The translations under genes were made by a program, and so were the position numbers. DNA of 64,000 nt, from assembly GCF_025698545.1 (NCBI RefSeq), contig NC_068575.1, positions 59,157,980-59,221,979 on the forward strand, given 5' to 3'. This document shows, piece by piece, positions 60,176 to 64,000 of the stretch (position 1 is its first letter; each line of letters begins with the position of its first letter). The notes under the pieces are model-generated. The model was given only the letters and a program-made list of their open reading frames with translations. It had not been told where the DNA came from and made no database searches. Origin of the DNA: Gossypium raimondii. Its lineage: Eukaryota > Streptophyta > Magnoliopsida > Malvales > Malvaceae.

Positions 60176-61125
60176 CGTCTTCCCCAGAATCTATGCTCTC
60201 CAGAAATGAAAAATAACCTCTCCGATTATAAGATTGGGAATTTTTTTTAAGGGGAAAAAATATATATTTTGACTAATTACAGGTTTGATCTTATTATTTT
60301 ATATATATTTATGAATTTGGCCTTTGATAAAGTAATATTTAGTCTCAACATTTGGTAACTAGTTCCACCTTGCTCCTTAAACTTTTAATGTGTCCCCATA
60401 ACGTAGCATTTTTTCTCAATATTACCTCTGAATTTGGGTTCCATTATGATATAAATTTGTGACATTATAAGATTGCATCATGTCAAACACCTTGACAAAA
60501 CTCAAATTCAAGGATCAAATTAGAAAAAGTTATCAAATTTTGAGACTAAATAATTTTTCTTTCAAAACTTTTCTTTGTAAAATTACTATGTTGGATATAT
60601 ATATAAGGTTTAATTATGCCTTCAATTCCTATACTTCTTGGATTTTAAAATTTAGTCCATTTTCTTTTAATTTTAAGGATTTAGTTCTTGTACTTGATTT
60701 AAAATTTAAAGTTCAAGACTATTGTTAAGTAATTTCTATTAAATCTTAATATGATTTACTAATTAGATTTTAATTTTAAATCAAACATTTAAATATTAAA
60801 AATATGTATTTAAATTTGAAAAAATTAATTAATAGTGTTCCTAATTAAACTTCAATTTTCAAGTACAGAGTTTCTTGGACTAATTTCAATTTTTAAAATT
60901 ATATTTTCAAATTGGAAATAGAAAAATTAAAAAGAAAAACCCAAAAACAAGTTAGGCCTCAGGAACTCTTTTAGATTCAGAAGCCCAACAAATCTCAATC
61001 TAACTCTAATTTTATACCACTCCCACCATATATTTTTATCAAAACCCTAGTTACCTCGCTGACTCCATTGGCCATCGCCAAGTCGAAGAGGAGCAAAATC
61101 CTATTCCCTTTCGCCCGCAGCAAAA
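60176..61125. promoter_or_regulatory. Shared divergent promoter of FRO1 and RPL26
   Basis: The 950-bp gap lies between two divergent housekeeping genes. Close to RPL26 are AAGCCCAACA (60981-60990), holding a site II-type TGGGCT on the minus strand, a TATA-like CATATATTTTTATC (61027-61040), and the telo-box AAACCCTAG (61042-61050). Site II plus telo-box is the usual plant arrangement for ribosomal protein genes, and site II is also common in nuclear genes for mitochondrial respiratory proteins. The middle (60240-60950) is AT-rich and likely transposon-derived. Confidence 0.6.
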
Positions 61126-61566
61126 ATGAAGTACAACCCACGTGTCTCCTCCTCTCGCCGCAAGAGCCGTAAAGCCCATTTCACGGCGCCGTCGTCGGTC
61201 CGCCGCGTTTTGATGAGCGCACCACTTTCATCCTTCCTCAGGTCCAAGTACAACGTCCGGTCCATGCCCGTCCGCAAGGACGACGAGGTCCAAGTCGTTC
61301 GTGGAACCTACAAGGGCCGGGAAGGGAAAGTGGTTCAAGTTTACCGCCGCAAATGGGTGATCCACATCGAGCGCATCACTCGCGAGAAAGTGAACGGGTC
61401 GACCGTGAACGTCGGAATCAACCCGTCGAAGGTTGTCATTACCAAGCTGAGGCTCGACAAGGATCGTAAGTCCTTGCTGGATCGCAAGGCCAAGGGACGT
61501 GCCGCTGCTGATAAGGACAAAGGCACCAAGTTTTCTGCTGAGGACATTATGCAGAGTGTCGATTAA
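61126..61566 (+). CDS. RPL26: 60S ribosomal protein L26 (uL24)
   Basis: Structural protein of the cytosolic large ribosomal subunit, bound to 28S rRNA near the peptide exit. A single exon of 146 residues, intronless as in Arabidopsis RPL26. [20 protein letters not shown] opens the protein and is identical in style to other plant L26 proteins. The KOW motif (about 52-80) reads [20 protein letters not shown] and [10 protein letters not shown]. The C-terminus is Lys/Arg-rich, ending [10 protein letters not shown]. The coding region is markedly GC-richer at third positions than its surroundings, typical of a highly expressed gene. The start is fixed by the family N-terminus and the context AAAATGAAG. 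Confidence 0.98.
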   Translation: MKYNPRVSSSRRKSRKAHFTAPSSVRRVLMSAPLSSFLRSKYNVRSMPVRKDDEVQVVRGTYKGREGKVVQVYRRKWVIHIERITREKVNGSTVNVGINPSKVVITKLRLDKDRKSLLDRKAKGRAAADKDKGTKFSAEDIMQSVD

Positions 61567-63948
61567 GGTTGTCTCTTGTTTTCTTTATCTGTCTGATGTT
61601 GCAACTGTTAGACTTGATTGTTGTTCTTTTCTTATGTTATCAATTAGTCATACGATGAAGAATGTGGGATTTTGTAGACTTGATAATGCTATATGTTGCA
61701 ATTTTTCTCATGGTGTTTTCTCTTTTTCATCAGATTTTTGCTGCATTTATTTTAGTTTGAGCTCTTTAGAATTATTTTTGGGGTCGTTGTTTCCATGGGT
61801 CAGGCTTGGATTGACTAATTTATTGAAAGGATGTTCAATATATATTGGGCTAGAGCTTATCAGCTTTCAGTTTGCTCTTTTTTAGCTTGTTAGAAGTTAA
61901 GGTTATATGGAATCCCTCTTTTTCTTGAGAAAGACAAAATCCAGTTTATCTTGTTTTGTTTGTATTCCATATTCAACAAATATACCAACTAGAGTGATGG
62001 TTAAATCTTCAAAATAATCTGAAAATACTGCTTCACCAAGTGGAGGTTGTTTTCCTTAACAGTAGACCTAGTAATTTCGTCATGTTTTTCTAGAGAATGT
62101 TTGTTTAACGGACTAAAAATAATCCGTATTATTATTGGGTGTTATATTTCCCAAGAGTATATGTTGACCTATTAATCCCTCCATTCCTAAGGTTATACCA
62201 ACAATGGTTAGCCGCAGTGGCAAGACCTTTTGCATTTTGAAAAAGAAAAATTCGGAAAGAATTAATCTCTATTTATAATAATTTAGTCGAATATAAAATT
62301 ATGTCAAATCAAGTAAAAAATTTTGAGTTAATCGAGTTGATGAGTCGTATTTTCTCATCCGAATTCTATTTGAATTTTTTTGAATCAAGTCGAGTCAAAT
62401 TGATTGAAATTGTTCAAGTTAAATTAAAAAATTAAACATCAAATTAAATTTGTTATGGTATAACTGATTTCATGTTTGAAATTTTTATAAATATGTTGTA
62501 ATTTTTATTGAGAGAGAGATCAATTTGCTCAATTTCAAACTTGACAGGGACCAAAAAGGTATTTACATCAATCTGTTATCCGAGTTATTAAAATTGTAAA
62601 ATTTAACTCGATTTGAATTTGAAACTGTCGAATAAATTTAATAACTTGATTCGATTAACTTAAAATTTGAATTTTATTTTATTTATTTGAATCAAAATGA
62701 ATTTCTAACTGCTGGAAAATATAATTACTTCACCTGTTCTCATTCTTTGGTCATCTATGGCTAAAAAGCCTTCTGGCATGTAATTGGAACAGCGAATCCT
62801 AATCATCAACGCAAAAATTATAATGAAATGTGAGACGACATCAAATTTTCATAATAACAAATTTGCGAAAAATAGTGTTGGTAAAGTGCTTTTTTTATTA
62901 AAACCTATTTACAGACTTATATGAGGTGGAGAAGGCGCAGTTGAATTTTGAGCTAGAACTAAAATTAAAATATATAATATTTTTGGTAATCAAATAAATT
63001 TATGTGTTGTGGGCATGGCATTTTTTTGAAATTATGTCGCGGTCCAATTTACCACAGATCTACTATACACTATAAATTGCTTTTAAGTCGGAGACCGTCC
63101 AGCGGCGGACCGTCCGTTTAGCCAAACATGAAAGATGAAACAGTTTCTCCAAATCGTTTGTAACCGGAAAACCGTTATTCTCCTTTTTATTATTTCAATA
63201 TATAAGAAAAATGTGAGATAAACGTGGAAGTTTGCACGCAAATTTCATAGCACGTCATTTTGGGTGTTAGAACTTTGCTGCTGCCAGATCAAACGATTTG
63301 ATCGGAACCGAGTGAATTAAGATTATTCATTTATTTATTTTCATTTATATTAAACTTCTGATTTCTTGAGAGTTGGTTATTTCTCTGTAACTTCCAGCAT
63401 CCGAGCTGGTGGCGTTGTAGCTCGGTGTTGGGAGGAAAAGAATCCGACACGGTGGTTTGCTATAACCTTTTTTAAAACTTATCATGATGACTTTCGAGCG
63501 GAAAAGATAGTGATCCGCCGTTTCTGTTTTCTTTCTTCTGCTGCTTTTTCTTCATTCAATAATTACGTTCAGAAGAGAAAGCAAAAGAAGAAGGAAATAG
63601 AAAAGGGTATGCTATTCATCTATCCTTTTTTCTTTTTGGTGATTTCATTTGACAAATTTGGATGGTAACATATGAATCTATTTCCAAATTTCAAGCGAAT
63701 TTTGATTAGATAATTAGATTTCATGTGGAGTTTTATCTGAATTTGACTCTTATGTTTCTATTTCATGAATTCTTAGGTAGTTAATCCAATTTTTGATTAA
63801 TTTCATCTCTTTTTTTGGTAAAAAAAAAATTGATCTTGTTTAATCATTGAAAATAACGAATTTCGAATTTAAGTTATTTATAAAGTTCTGCAATTTCAAT
63901 TATTTTTTACAGATCTAAAAGAAATCATTGGTTTATAATCGGATTCAA
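61567..63948. other. RPL26 3' region and 5' leader of the right-edge gene
   Basis: About 61567-61900 is the RPL26 3' UTR; the T-rich open frame there (61499-61885) is not coding. About 62270-62690 has phrases such as GAGTTAATCGAGTTGATGAG, typical of eroded repeats. A TATA-like CACTATAAATTGC lies near 63068-63080. A 5' UTR exon from roughly 63300-63606 has a donor-like GTATGC at 63607, and its intron ends at TTTTTTACAG (63912). Confidence 0.45.
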
Positions 63949-64000
63949 ATGGGAAAGCTGGAAATGATTACGAATACATCTCCTCGTAAAGGTGTCAACA
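63949..64000 (+). CDS. 5' end of an unidentified gene cut by the window edge
   Basis: An ATG in good context (TTCAAATGGG) opens MGKLEMITNTSPRKGVN and stays open to the last base. It follows a strong 3' splice site (TTTTTTACAG at 63903-63912) and has an in-frame stop upstream (63916-63918), which supports this ATG as the start after a 5' UTR intron. Seventeen residues are too few to name the protein. Confidence 0.5.
   Translation, partial: MGKLEMITNTSPRKGVN

Noticed and set aside
61499-61885. 128-codon plus-strand frame overlapping the RPL26 end
   Set aside because: It is in another frame of RPL26 and then runs through T-rich 3' UTR, giving a Phe/Leu-rich sequence. A shadow frame.
63366-63668. 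100-codon plus-strand frame before the right-edge gene
   Set aside because: It runs through a probable 5' UTR exon and its splice donor, starts without a credible ATG and lacks any domain.
1-64000. CRISPR array, operon, phage or tRNA/rRNA genes
   Set aside because: No regularly spaced direct repeats with unique spacers, no tightly packed same-strand gene runs and no tRNA or rRNA genes were seen; the gene structure is that of a plant nucleus.

Overview
The window is nuclear DNA of a dicot plant, most likely cotton (Gossypium) or a close Malvaceae relative. It is AT-rich. The genes have short spliced exons with GT/AG introns, and the spaces between them are filled with decayed transposable elements. 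The cotton call rests on recognition, not on a search: the LTRs end in TGTTACA after an 'acacgggcgtgtg'-type block, and the 21.8-23.9 kb element is a plant-mobile-domain gene of a form I associate with Gossypium.

Eight protein-coding loci are supported: seven complete genes and one 5' end. In order they are: an HD-Zip class II transcription factor (2.7-3.8 kb, minus); a type II 1-aminocyclopropane-1-carboxylate synthase for ethylene synthesis (16.7-18.5 kb, minus); a single-exon group S bZIP factor (37.3-37.9 kb, minus); a VQ-motif protein (45.9-46.4 kb, minus); a heptahelical PAQR-family membrane protein like Arabidopsis HHP4 (53.1-55.4 kb, minus); the NDUFS4/FRO1 18-kDa subunit of mitochondrial complex I (57.4-60.2 kb, minus); ribosomal protein L26/uL24 (61.1-61.6 kb, plus); and the first codons of an unidentified gene running off the right edge (63.95 kb, plus). 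FRO1 and RPL26 are divergent and share about 950 bp of upstream DNA.

The rest is mobile-element debris: Gypsy-like LTRs at 0.06-1.5 kb and 47.4-50.4 kb; two LTR-like promoter fragments (4.4-5.0 and 47.0-47.4 kb); foldback or TIR elements at 6.8-7.4, 10.7-12.0 and 31.2-32.3 kb; a precise 145-bp Harbinger-type MITE at 14.8 kb; at least five related tRNA-like SINE copies between 8.8 and 34 kb, plus a second SINE type at 29.9 kb; three LINE remnants (25.8, 36.1 and 45.0 kb); and a plant-mobile-domain element at 21.4-23.9 kb, followed by about 700 bp of CCCTAA-rich telomere-like repeat. The gene-poor middle (18.9-37 kb) is almost entirely repeats.

I see no CRISPR array, operon, prophage, tRNA or rRNA gene, and no gene set that amounts to a new system. 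The most unusual parts are the mobile-domain element with its ACGT-rich promoter, six transition-type stop codons and telomere-like tail, and the dispersed SINE family.
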